In this document: piece by piece, positions 11,053 through 22,253 of the stretch
How positions within the stretch are numbered: position 1 is the first letter of the stretch
Layout of the letters: each line of letters starts with the position of its first letter
NCBI GenBank assembly: GCA_007449985.2
Contig: VIIQ02000836.1
Location: 186,001 to 250,000, forward strand
DNA length: 64,000 nucleotides
Direction: 5' to 3'
Source of the DNA: Desmodesmus armatus
Taxonomy: Eukaryota; Chlorophyta; Chlorophyceae; Sphaeropleales; Scenedesmaceae
Made by a program: the position numbers and the translations under genes
The notes under the pieces: generated by a model
Told to the model about the DNA's origin: nothing
What the model saw: the letters and a program-made list of their open reading frames with translations, nothing else
Database searches by the model: none

Positions 11053-14000
11053 TCATCCAATCTCCATTGGACGTGGCTGCTGCTGCTGTTGTTGCTGCTT
11101 GCTCTGCTGCTGCTGCTGCTCCTGCCAGATGGCATTGACGGCCTCCTGACTCAGCAGCCCCTTGCGTGTGGCTGCTGGATCCACAGGCTGGGCCATGGAC
11201 CGCATGAACTCCCGCGTCACCACCAGCAGCATGTCTGTGCTGAGGTTCATATGAGCCTCCTTGAGCTGGCTGGTGATCCAGCGGGGCAGTTTGTCACGCT
11301 TGTCATGCCGCTGGTACCGCTTGTCCGCAAACACCATCAGCCCGTAGTCGGCTTTGCTGCGGATGACACGCCCGACACACTGCGCAGCCTGCACAACCAC
11401 CAGCAAGCACCAATTGAGCTCAGCATCAAGCTGACACCCTACACAATGGATTCAGGATGAACAACAGACACTGCAACACAAGCATCCCGTACACATGCAG
11501 CACACAACAGTGGGACTCGCACCACTGACCAGACGGGAGTGAGGTGATGTGCATCCCCAGCAGCCATGCTTGTTGGCATCCCCAGCATGCCACCCACCTG
11601 CCGTATGGCATCAAAGGCCAGGTAGTCACTCTCCTTGATCTGGAAGGTCTCTCGCAGGTAGTCCAGCCGCGCACGCAGCACCTTGGACAGCGTGTACTGG
11701 TACGGCACCCCAATCATCACCACAGCACGGCCTGCAGCGATGCGACAACACCAAACCAGTCAATGTTCCTGCTACATTGCCCTGGACATACCTCTAGGAC
11801 ACCACAGGAGCATACCAGTGTCATGGAAGGTGTCCATGCGTGCTTTGCATTGCGCCAATGGCACATCCAGTCCCAGGACATACTACACACCCACTGCAGC
11901 AACCCAGCCACCAGCACCGGTGCTTGGCAAGCCGTGTACTGCGGCAGCAGCCAGTGATGCTCACCGTAGTGCCTGTCAAAGTCGATGCCCTCAGCCACCT
12001 TGCCTCGTGCCACACTGAAGAACACGGCGCCCCGCCCCGCATCACAGGCACGCCTGAAGTTGTCCAGCGCCAACGTCGTCTCCATGACATCCTGCAGCAT
12101 AGCGCCCAGGAGGCAAACATCATTGCTTACAACATCAAAATCTGCAATGCAACCTCAACAACACATCGACCTTGTGGCATAGCCCAGCCACTTCGCAACA
12201 AACCACCTCGGTGCCTTCTCAGAAAAACACCATCCCAGTGATGGACTCAGGCAACGCTTCCCAGGAGAGGGAGGGGCGCTGTGTACAGTACAGCAAATTG
12301 TACTCGCCACACATCTGCACATGTGTCAACACACCTGTGTCTCGATGAAAATGAGTTTGTGATTGATGAGCTCTGCCAGCATCCCGTCCTCGTGCCAGCG
12401 CGCGATGACGTAGTCCATGTAGCTGTAACTGACAAAGAACACCACCAGGCCGTCAGGCACAGTGGAGGCCAGCTCGATGACCATGCGGCCATAGTTGCGC
12501 AGGTTCTGGTCGTCCAGGCGCTGCTCATAGCGCGTGGACACAGACACCTGCAGGACATCCACGCAAGCAGGCGCAAACATGGTGCGCGCATGGCGATTGT
12601 CAGACAGCATGTGGGTAAGGTAACCAAGGGATGCAAGGACCCACAGCCAGGCCGACCACCATTCACTGAGTATGACTGCATGATGTTCAGCCACTAACTT
12701 TCCTTGCGACGATAGCCTAGTTGCTGTCCAGCAAGCAAAGCAGTGTTGCATGGACAAGGTGCATGCAGGCTGACATCAACTTCAAGTGCGCTGGCAACAT
12801 TGACTGCACACAATTCCCTTCCCACCTGGTCAGTCCCCCGTGTGAGCACCACAGGGCACAGGCACTCCCGCGTGAGTGTCATGTTGAGGCTGGCAATGCT
12901 GACCGGGTGGAAGTCCAGAATGCGCGGGTACAGCGACAGCGGGGACAGCGTGCCGCTGGTGATGACAACTGACCTGAACTTGCTGAACACAGGCCGCATG
13001 GCCAGGCTGGCGTCCAGGCAGCTGCAGCAACAACACCCATCAACACCCAGGGCAAAAATTGGTGAGAGGCGGCCTGCTGTGTTGGACAAGCATCGAGCAG
13101 CCGGGGCAGACAGCTAGCTGCACACACGCAAATTCCTGCAGCCCGCCAAGCTTTTCCTATGGATCAAGCCTTGCCGATGCGGACCAAAAACCACAGCCCG
13201 TCCGCTTACTGGCAGCTACCAAATACTGACAGCACTGCCGCGCTTACCTGAGCTGCAGCACGGGGTCAGGTATGTGAGGCAGGCGCTCGTCATATGGCTC
13301 AATGATGACAGCAAAACCGCGTGAGTAGGTGCCCAGCAGGGTGCCAAAGTCAGCCACCAGCTGGATCGCCAGGAACTCGTCAGTGTTGGTGATCTCCAGT
13401 GTCTTCATGAGTGACGACAGCCGGTCATAGCAGAACCTGCAGGCCATGCAGGCACCACATCATGCCAGCGAAACTGTTCAAGCCGAGCTGAGTGCCAAAA
13501 ACATCTAAAGGCGCCGGCTCCAGAAGCCAATGATATTCAAACAGTCTTGCCAACGACTATAGAGGGCGCAAGCACCATGTGGTCAATACCACTGCTGTGA
13601 GTGCTACTTGCCCGGGCGCAACAAGCAAACCGTCTCTGGTGTGCCACACTCACCGCAACGTCTTGGCATCCACTGCCACTGCTTGCTGCACGCCCGCCAG
13701 GAAGGCTGCTGGCCCCTCACTGACCACTGCTGGTGCGTTCAAGCGCTCCGCTAGGTACGCCACAAAGCGCCGCAGGAAGCTGATGAAGTGCTCAGCACGC
13801 CTGATGTTGCCTGCACCAGCACAACAGGCAAAATGTGTGCTGCGGATGTGGCAGCTCTCTGTGCCAGGGCCTAAAAACTGTCCACGGCAGTGCCAGTCTC
13901 ATGCCCACAGCACTGACAGCAATACCAGCGTGTCGCATCTGAGCAGCCTTGCACACAGACCGCACACAGACGCCCCAGCTCACCTGGCATGCTCTCCTGC

Positions 14001-16785
14001 ACCACATCATCTGGCAGTGTAGGGTTTGACAGCCACTCCTCTCCGCCCCTGAGCTGTTGTGCCTCCACAAGGTTGTCCACCAGCCGCCTGTACTCCGCAT
14101 CCAGCCGCGCACGGTTGGCTGCTTGAGCCTTGCTCACCTCCTGCAGGACACCACATGGAGGGAGAGCTTGCATGTGGTTGGTTGGTGCAACTTGAGTGAC
14201 TGCTGCAGCCACTGCAGCACGCAGCCTCCACAGTAACGCACCAGATATGAGCGCTGATGTACAATGTATGCTTGGGTACTCACAGTGCTTCATAGCAAAG
14301 CGCACAGCAGACTAGGCCACAGCTATGCCTCCCGGCACGTTGCTCACATCGTGCAGCTTGCGTATGTTGTTGCGTGCTGCCTGGAGTGTCTGCTTGCGCA
14401 GGTTGACGCTGAGTGCCTCTATGCACACGTTGTCGATGTTGTGGGCCTCATCAAACACCACCACACACTCCTTCTCAAGCTCACGGGACACCATCTGCAC
14501 ACAGCACAGCACGGCACGGCACGGCACGGCACAGCACGGCATAGCACCGCACAACACGGCGCAACTTGTTGGCATGCTAAAACCCAATGAGTGAGTGCCG
14601 TCGCTAGGGATGCCGTGTACGCCCTACAGTGGGATACCACACCATGTGGCATGCTCAAAAACCCTACCTGGCATGCTCAAACCCCTACGGAGTGAGTGTC
14701 ATCAGGGCATGGCAAGCACTGATGGAGCCCAGCCAGCAGCCGAGCCACATACTGGCGACTGCAATACCTGTGAGACCTTGGGGTCAATCATGTACTGGTA
14801 GTTGTACACCACGACGTTGGCAAAGCTCATCATGTGTCGCGCCAGGAAGTACGGGCACCACCCCTGCTTGCGGCCAAAGGCACGCAGGTCATGCAGCGTG
14901 TACACTCCTGCACATGCAGCACACACACTACAGCTAAGAGCCGCTGCAACATACCTTCATCACAGTACATGGCAGTGCTTGAGGTAGGATCACAATCATC
15001 GCACAAGCACAGACTCACTACCTGGATGCTTTGAAGGCTGACACAACGCAGCCAAGGTCATGCTTGCGGCCACAAGGATGCCGTCTATCCTGCTCAACGT
15101 AGTAGAGATTACCGATTACCCATGTATGCCCCAGTTGCCTACCTGGCGGCAGGAGGGCCTCGTGTCCTGCCTTCTCATGCGCCTCGAAGAAGTCACACGT
15201 CTCGATGGAGGGGTCCTTGATCTTTGCCTCACGCACCCAAGCGGCAGTCAGCCGCCGGCAGCCAGCATCAACACTTTCACGAGAGCCCTCCTCTGCAGGC
15301 AGATAGTAATACCAGCCCAGATTACAGTTCACGCCAACAAGTACCTTTCTTGCACAGGTGCAGTGTGAATACTGCTGTTAAACCATTATCAAGAAGCAGA
15401 CCGTACGCCCTCTTGCTGACCCCTCGCAACTGCCAAAGCCATTCTTTCAATCACCAAGCTGCACGTGACCATGCAGCGTGTAACCTGCAAGCGCGGCATC
15501 GACAGGACCTGCTTGCCAGCAGTGTTTGACGCTATGCAGCATGGTGCTCACCTGCTACTGACGGGTGTATGCACAGGTTCTTGCGGCTGCTGAGACCCAG
15601 GGCCATGATAGGTGGAGGCGTGGGGCCCAGGTACTTGGCACGATAGTCGATAAGCTCCTGCAGGGGATGGACAGAGATCAATAAGGTAGCAAGGCGAGAA
15701 AACAGTGACAAGTTGACGGCGGCATTGAAAGTAAGCAAACTGTCAACCCCAGCTGGCAGTCAGCAGCAGCTATCTGTGTATGACTGCCAGGCTGGCAGTG
15801 CCAGCAACAGCTGCCAGTGTGCTGCAGCGGCGCTAGAGTGGGTCCGCCACCTGAGGGCGTACCAGGCATCATAGCAGGGCGGGAAACACACCACAGCAGT
15901 ATGTGCTCATAACAGGGCACACAAGCCAGCTTGTAACTTGCACAGTGTTGACCACCCCACTTTTAGATGGCTATCTGCCAACAGGCAGTCGCACCTGGGG
16001 CCAACCACCCTCACCTGCAACTCTGCCAGCACCTTCTCCATCTCAGGCACAGTCCGTGTGCAGTATATCAACTTGCCAACCTGCAACCACAACATCAAAC
16101 TGAAATACTGGTAGCAAACCAGTTAGCGAAGCACAGCTGGTTGCAACTGCAGGGCACTGCTGTTGAGCAGTGCATGTGCTCAAGTGATGAAAACCGAAAA
16201 CCCACTGCTGCATTGGTTACTGAAGCCTTGAAGTCACCACCCTTGCCGTTGCACCTGCCCAGTGCCCCTCACCTCTGGGTGTGCCAGCTGATAGCTGGTG
16301 ATGAGTGACAGCAGCGTGATGGTCTTGCCGGTGCCTGTAGGCATCTGCGCAAGGTACGCAGGACACTTCCAGTTGCTGACAAGGTGCTGCCTTGTTATGT
16401 TAGCTGCCTTGGTACAACAGCTGCAGGTTGCTGAGACTGCCCTGCTGCAAGGAAACAGGGCTGTAACACGCTGCCTGCATGCTGCTGTTGCGTCTGACAT
16501 TACTGCCTGTGCTTTGGATCTTGCCGCTGAAGCTGCTTGAACTGCACACGAACGGACACCACCTTGCATTGCGTCTTTCACCCCCTGCCACAGCTGCATG
16601 CAACCTCACTGCCAGCACTTCTGGCAAACAAGGTTGGCCACCTTGCTACAAGGTGCACCCACCTCCAGCAGGCAGTGCCCTCCTGCATCCAAGGAGCGTT
16701 TGAGCTCCAGCATGTATCTATACTGCTCGGGGTAGATGTACTCATAGGGGAAGTACACCTCAAGGCCCTCCAGAATGAACTTCAT
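11053..16785 (-). CDS. XPD: DNA repair/transcription helicase XPD (ERCC2/RAD3), TFIIH subunit
   Basis: 5'-3' Fe-S helicase of TFIIH that opens DNA in nucleotide excision repair and supports transcription initiation in the nucleus. Fifteen exons (5' to 3'): 16663-16785, 16273-16344, 16015-16080, 15552-15657, 15143-15292, 14768-14907, 14348-14494, 13984-14140, 13654-13810, 13248-13436, 12826-13021, 12335-12547, 11965-12091, 11598-11731, 11053-11388; 770 aa against about 760 in animals. It starts [20 protein letters not shown]. Walker A PTGTGKT (Lys48), DEAH at 234-237, the [11 protein letters not shown] motif, GKVAEGIDF and [14 protein letters not shown] are all present. The four Fe-S cluster cysteines fall at 116, 134, 155 and 190, the same numbers as in human XPD. 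The C-terminal tail is Gln-rich. It shares an upstream region with the divergent gene at 17275. Confidence 0.97.
14500..14560. repeat. GGCAC/AGCAC pentamer repeat in an XPD intron
   Basis: About twelve tandem, slightly varied copies of a CGGCA/CAGCA-type pentamer directly abut the 3' splice site (minus strand) of the XPD exon at 14348-14494. Read on the minus strand they are GTGCC/GTGCT units in the place where a pyrimidine tract is expected. Confidence 0.8.
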
Positions 16786-17274
16786 CCTGCGTAGTTGCTG
16801 TAGCTGACAGTAGCACTGTGCGCTAGGCCGCTAGGCTGGAAGCCACTTGTGGCAGCTGCTGTCCCAAGTGATGGGCCAATCTAGGGAGGCTGCTGGCTAT
16901 GTGATGCGTTGGTGTAGGCTTTGCAATGCTCTCACACCATGCTGCTTGGGCGGCAGCAAGGGTGACCTGGCTCACATGTGACTGGGCACTGCTGTGCAAT
17001 GGTGGCTTGATTGACAGAGTGGAGAGGATGTTGGTGGCGTTTTTATTCTGATGACAATGGACTGGTCTTTTTCATGTACAGTCACAGTGTTAAATGATAT
17101 GTTGCTTCTGTCAGCAGATCAGGTTCTGCAAAATGACTTTCGTTGCCTGAACATACAGGAGCATTACCTTACAAAGACCCCTATTGTAAGCTCTATAGTT
17201 CGCTGGTGTTCGGTTGTTTGGACCTTCTTCGAAGAATCGACTTGATCTGGCTGGTTATCAGGAGCAGCAGATAG
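16786..17274. promoter_or_regulatory. Bidirectional promoter region, XPD / 17275 gene
   Basis: 489 bp between the start codons of divergent genes. The part nearest 17040-17200 is AT-richer than its surroundings. No specific element was identified. Confidence 0.45.
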
Positions 17275-19719
17275 ATGATGGCCCGGTTGCCTGTTCAGGC
17301 CGCTGCAGGCGTCATCAGACGATTGTTTCATTCATCAAGCAATTCTGTGAGTGGTTACAACGCCTTCAGCACTGCTTTGCTCACGGACTCGGCCAAGAAA
17401 TGCTCGCTGCTGCTGCTCCAACTCTTCATGACCCTAACCGCACCATCCCCCACCCCGGTCGTACAGGAGGCGCTGAAGTGCATTTCAAGCAGCGCAGAAA
17501 AATCACCATCATGCATCAGCTGCGTGCTGTGGCCGCTGGCACACCCGCTCCTGGGCCATGCAGCCATCGGCTGGGCAGGGACAGCAGGCCATGCCTACCA
17601 CAGAGGTGGCAGCAAGAGCGCTGACGAGGATCACAGCAGTGAAGCTAGCAGTAGCAGCAGCAGCAGCAAAGATGAACAAGGTACGCAGAACTATGACACC
17701 CCCCCCCCTTGCGCCCCAAGCTGTCCTGCTTTTCTCTGCTCACCAGCATTGCTTGCACCACCCTGAAGCTGGCGTCCAAGTGCCGCATGTTGCCGACACC
17801 TTGCAGGTTCAGGCAGCAGCAAAGGGCGCCGCCGCCGCAGCAGCAGCGGCAGCAGGAGCAGCAACAGCAACAGCAACAGCATCCCAGATGAGGCTCCTAC
17901 TCAGCAGTTCAGGGACTTGCAGCAGGCTCTGCAGCAGGACTTGCAGCCAGACAGCAGCAGCGATCGCCATGAGGCGCAGCAGCTGCCGGAACATGTGGCG
18001 CGCATAGCCATGCGTGACCCCCTGGGCGTGCTGGTGTCGTCCCTTGGTGTGCCGCTGGCCATCAGTTTGAAGGTCAACCGGTCTGAGGTGCTGCAGCAGC
18101 ATGCAGAGGACAGCAGGAGGTAGGTGTGGGTCACCCCTCCCTGCCATGTTGGTTGGGAGTAGCTGGGCTGTGGGAGGGCCAGAGCTGGCTGGCATGAGCA
18201 TTGCAGGTGCTGCTGCCATGATGCGTTCTTGTGTGTGGGGAACTTGTTGTTGCTTGCGCATGTCAGCTGCGCTGGCATGGCTGCAGCCAGTGTGGAAGCT
18301 AGCACAGGCTGCATAATAACCAAGTGGGTGCTGCAATTGCACCCTCGTGCGGCATCACCCTATTCCTGTGTGGCGTGGTTTGTCAGGCAGCTGATTCTGA
18401 TCCAGCTTGTTTGTGGCTCACTAACAACCGCCCTGCACCTGATTCCTCTTTCTGCATGCCTGTGCTGTGTGTGGTGCTGCAGGACAGCGTTGGATGACTT
18501 TGACCTGCAGGGCATCATGAGCAGCAGCAGTGTAGAAGTAGACGCAGACGACGACGAGCAGGACAGCAGCAGCGAGCCATGGACAGATGCATCAGAGCCC
18601 TGCATGTCCGTCCCTGACACAGACATGCAGCGGCTGCGGCAGGAGCTACACGTCACCACCCGCCGCATGGCACGCAGGCTCCGGCAGCAGTCCAGCAGTG
18701 CAGAGGCGGCACAGGGAGCAGCAGCAGAGGCAGCAGCAGAAGCTGAGCCTGCAGCGGGGCCAGCAACCCTACACCAGCAGCTGGAGAGCATACGGGCCAT
18801 GATCAGAGCGAACGCGGATAAGGACCGCTGGGGAACCACGCAGCAGAGTCCAGCAGAGATCGCGCAGCAGGTGGCAGATGCCAACATGGCGGCAGGCAGT
18901 GGGGGTGGTGACGGCAGCGGGGGTGATGGGGAGGGTGGTGAGGGGGAGGATGACGATGAGCCGCTGAGCTTGAGCCCTGGGGAGGAGCGGTATGCAGATG
19001 CGGCGAATGTGGCGGCAGAGCTGAAGGAGATGGACGAGATTTTTGAGGTGCTGGCAAAGGTGAGGGCCCTGGCTGGCTGGCCTGTTGGCAGTGTGAGTTT
19101 GCTTGGATCTCTCACGTGTTGCCCTTAGTCGTGTGCGTGTGTGCCTGGGGTGAAAGGCCGGGTCTTGGAGTTTGCTGATGTTATGGGTGATGCTAGGGCT
19201 GCAGCAGAAGGATGCAGAGTGTACCGGCTCCAGCCTCTGTTGCTTGGCAGGAGCAGGCAGTATCCGTCTTGAGAAGGACCCCGGGCGGCTGGGTGCTTCA
19301 TGCAGGGGTGAGCATCTGATGGTGTGTCATCACCTAACGCCATCCCCATCTCGCAATGTGCCCACTTTTCTGCCCTGCGCTGCTCGCGCTATGTTGTGCA
19401 GGTCCCCTGGCTGGATGATGAAGATGTGGAGGAGCGTGAGCTGCGGGGCTTAGCAGTAGTGGGGCTGCTGGGTACGCTGGAGGAGGTGGGCTGGACGATA
19501 CGTGACAAAGTGCTGGCCATGTGGGCGGGCGAGAGGGACGAGGCAGTACTGACAGCAGGCTTGGGTCCTAGGGAGGGTTCAGCCATCAGCTCTATTTTGT
19601 ACCATACGCAGCAGCTGGAGGAGCAGTATGGGAAGCCGCCACCGCAGAGTGTGGAGGCAGCGTTGGCAGCAGCAAACCTTGGGGGTGAGGGTGCTGCTGA
19701 AGGCAGTGAGAAGAGCTGA
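17275..19719 (+). CDS. Acidic, Ser/Gln-rich protein of unknown function
   Basis: Not recognised. Four exons, 17275-17680, 17807-18119, 18483-19059 and 19402-19719, join in phase to give 537 aa. The N-terminus (about 1-60) has Arg, Ser and hydrophobic residues and few acids, as in an organelle transit peptide; a LLLLQLF segment follows. The middle is Ser-rich low complexity, then a more ordered stretch (LPEHVARIAMRDPLGVLVSS). An acidic segment of Asp/Glu/Ser (about 275-290), an Ala/Glu-rich helical stretch, a Gly/Asp run near 425, and a final ordered region (PWLDDEDVEERELRGLAVV to about 520) complete it. No catalytic motif was found. The start at 17275 is the first of two adjacent Met codons. 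The organelle targeting is an inference. Confidence 0.72.
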
Positions 19720-20443
19720 GGGAGTTGTGTAAAGGTGGTTCTTGCAGGGTTTGTTCTGGGTGCGTGGCAGTGATTGTTGATGGTCATTTGGGTTGTGACA
19801 GATGAGTCGGGTTCTGGCAGATGAAGTGGAGTGTCCCAGGCGGCTGCCAACTACGTTGGTAGGTTTGTGGGGTCCAGTTGAGTCAACTGGCTGTTGGCAC
19901 GTGCTTCATTCTGCACCAGGTGTCGGTGTCTGTGCATGTGTAACCACTGTGGCGTGAGGACGCCTGACCAACTGGCCATCAGCGGTGCCGAAGCTGGCGC
20001 CTTCCGCCAGGTACCTTTTCACCAAGCCTCGACAGTACATCATTGATGCGCTAGCTGCTGGCCTGCATGTGTAGGCACACTGCATACCGTAGGTACGGCA
20101 GTGGAGGTCAGCACCAACTTTCTGGGCCAGCTGCAACAACAGTGGTGATCACCACCTCATGAGCAGAATGCCACAGCAATGAGGAGTTCTGGCAACGGCA
20201 AACCATTCTACCTAGGCTCGTCACAAAAAGGGTCGCCGTTGGTTCATGGAGAGGCATCATTCGTTCAACCAGGTTCAACGGAAAATAACAGCTGTAGCAG
20301 CTTCAGACATCTTACTTGTTGCGGACGCCAGCGAGCACTCCTCAATAGCCCTTTGTACAGTTTGCACATAATTCACCTTGCTCCAGCTAAGGCATAGTTC
20401 TTATTCTTATTTCATCGCCCCGGAAGCACTCGATACTAGCAAC
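19720..20443. other. Intergenic region with 3' UTR and promoter
   Basis: 724 bp between two + strand genes. It contains TGTAA motifs at 19728 and 19939 and then sequence upstream of the next start. No coding exon could be supported on either strand. Confidence 0.5.
19939..19943 (+). terminator. TGTAA polyadenylation signal of the 17275 gene
   Basis: TGTAA 220 nt after the stop codon. A second copy at 19728-19732 is only nine nt after the stop and therefore less likely to be the functional one. Confidence 0.4.
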
Positions 20444-21871
20444 ATGCAGTGGAAGCCAGCAGCAGTGGCTGACAGCATTCTTTTCCGCAACTGTGAGTAT
20501 GTTTATGCGACTCCAGGGCCACCGACAGCAGAGCCTTTCCATGAACAAAGCTGACTGCTGTCCTGTCTGTCCCCACTGCTGTCCCCTGTGTTGCATGTGC
20601 AGGCAGCAACCCTGCACCTAAACCAGGTCCGACATACACTTTCGGTCATGGCATCAAGGCTGGAGCAGCCTCACAGGTATGGTACTGCAGCAGCAGGCAG
20701 GGAGAGTGGAAGCAGACACAGGCCCATCACAAGGGTCTGAGCTGCATGGCTGCACAATACACACTATCAAGTAATTGAACGATAGGAAAACACTAACCAG
20801 CCTCTCATGTCGGCTTTGTGCCCACCTCAGCACAGCTGACCTGATAACTGTCTACTGTCCTGCAGGCCACAGTGGAGGAGGACCTTGCTGCAGCAGTGTG
20901 GTGGAGGAATGAGGCAGCACCCACAACAAACAGCGCGCGCAACAGCGATGTGCAGGAGTTCTGGGCAAGCAGCAAGGGGCACTCAGGGGATGCACTGAAA
21001 AACCTTACAGGTAAGTGGCAACTAGGGCCCACTGCATGCAACCCACCCCGCCCCAACCACCCCGGTGCCTTCCTGCAGGGCTGTGCTGAGTGGTGTCCAG
21101 CAGCACATTGAGACAGCATCCAAGAACCCCCTGGTACCAGCAGCAGATCACCTGCCAGCGGCTGGAATGCAGGGAGCCTGCACCATGATCGTCACCGTCC
21201 CAGCTTCACTCAGTGCTAGGCAGCTCCCCTTTTCTCCCATGGGAGGGTTTTCATGCAATGAGCTTGCCACTTGCAACAACAAATGTGCACATGTGTTATC
21301 ATTGCCGTGCGCAGGCCGTGACCTCGCTCGTCAAGTCAAGCAGGCCAGTCGTGGCGCCAGTGTGAACCTGCGCTGTGAGGAAAGCCCAGCAGGGCCCCGC
21401 TCCTTCTACAAGACTGAGTTCTGTGAGAGGCACGACAAGGCAGCAAAGGAGCTGGGGCTGGAGGCAAACCCTGAGGCATATGCCATGGTGAGCTGCTGAC
21501 ACATGCACACTCTGACACACATAGATGTCTAGCAGCGCATGGAAGAGAACCTGTCACCTGTCACCAGCAGCATGCCATGTGCTGGGATACGAACTGGGGT
21601 GCATTTGCAGCTTGATGTGGCTGACATGGCGGCCAGGATTTCCTTGCATGCCTGCTTTTGCGCAAGCCCTGATAATTGCAGTGCAAGGAAGCTGCAATGA
21701 TTTGCAGGACTGCGCTGGTCTAGATTGTGCGGCACAGCTGATCAACTGCTGCTGGTGTTGTGTTGCGCTGTGTGCCTGCTAATGCTGCAGTACTGCCAAG
21801 CCAAGGTTGACGCGAAGGCAAACAAGGCGCTGGGCACTGGCAGCTCAGTCAACCTGTCATTCATGTGGTAG
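20444..21871 (+). CDS. Small protein of unknown function (173 aa)
   Basis: Not recognised. Five exons, 20444-20492, 20603-20676, 20866-21010, 21315-21487 and 21791-21871, all join in phase to 173 aa starting MQWKPAAVADSILFRN. A short PKPGPTYTFGHG segment near residue 22 resembles the Pro-Gly-Pro-Tyr style of some microtubule-associated proteins, but this is too weak to assign function. The second half is charged and probably helical (RDLARQVKQASRG, KTEFCERHDKAAKELG). There is no signal peptide, membrane helix or catalytic motif. It contains three Cys residues. An ATG-free alternative exon at 21079 was tested and rejected because it meets a stop in the required frame. The stop is followed by TGTAA at 21984. 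Confidence 0.75.
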
Positions 21872-22253
21872 CACGCCCGCATGCCGGCTCAGCTGTTGTT
21901 GTGCACTGCGCGAGTTGGCCCAACCTATGCTTGATTTTGTGAGGGCCACTTTGCACATGTGCAGCAGGACACATGTCAACATGTGTAACAGACGCTTGAG
22001 GGTTGTGATTTCCATTGACCGACCACATAAACTACTGGACTATAAACAGCAGCTGACCGCACTCCCGCACTTTGAGCATCTTTCAGCTCAGGGTTGGCCA
22101 AGTACTGCAGCACCAAAGAACAAACAGCAGCCTCCTGCACGGACACCCGACACACCCTGCCAACACCAACACACCCAAACAGCTGCCACCAGCAGGCACA
22201 GCACGCTTCCTGTCAGCTGCAATCTCTGACTGCATGCCCTAGCAACCCTTGCA
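21872..22253. other. Convergent intergenic region, 173-aa gene / minus-strand kinase
   Basis: 382 bp between two convergent stop codons. It includes the TGTAA of the + strand gene. Nothing else was recognised. Confidence 0.5.
21984..21988 (+). terminator. TGTAA polyadenylation signal of the 173-aa gene
   Basis: TGTAA 113 nt after the stop codon at 21871, a normal spacing for chlorophyte 3' ends. Confidence 0.5.

Noticed and set aside
21079..21130. Possible extra exon (AVLSGVQQHIETASKNPL) in the 173-aa gene
   Set aside because: The upstream exon ends in phase 1 and this stretch then meets TGA at once; skipping it to 21315 restores a continuous frame.
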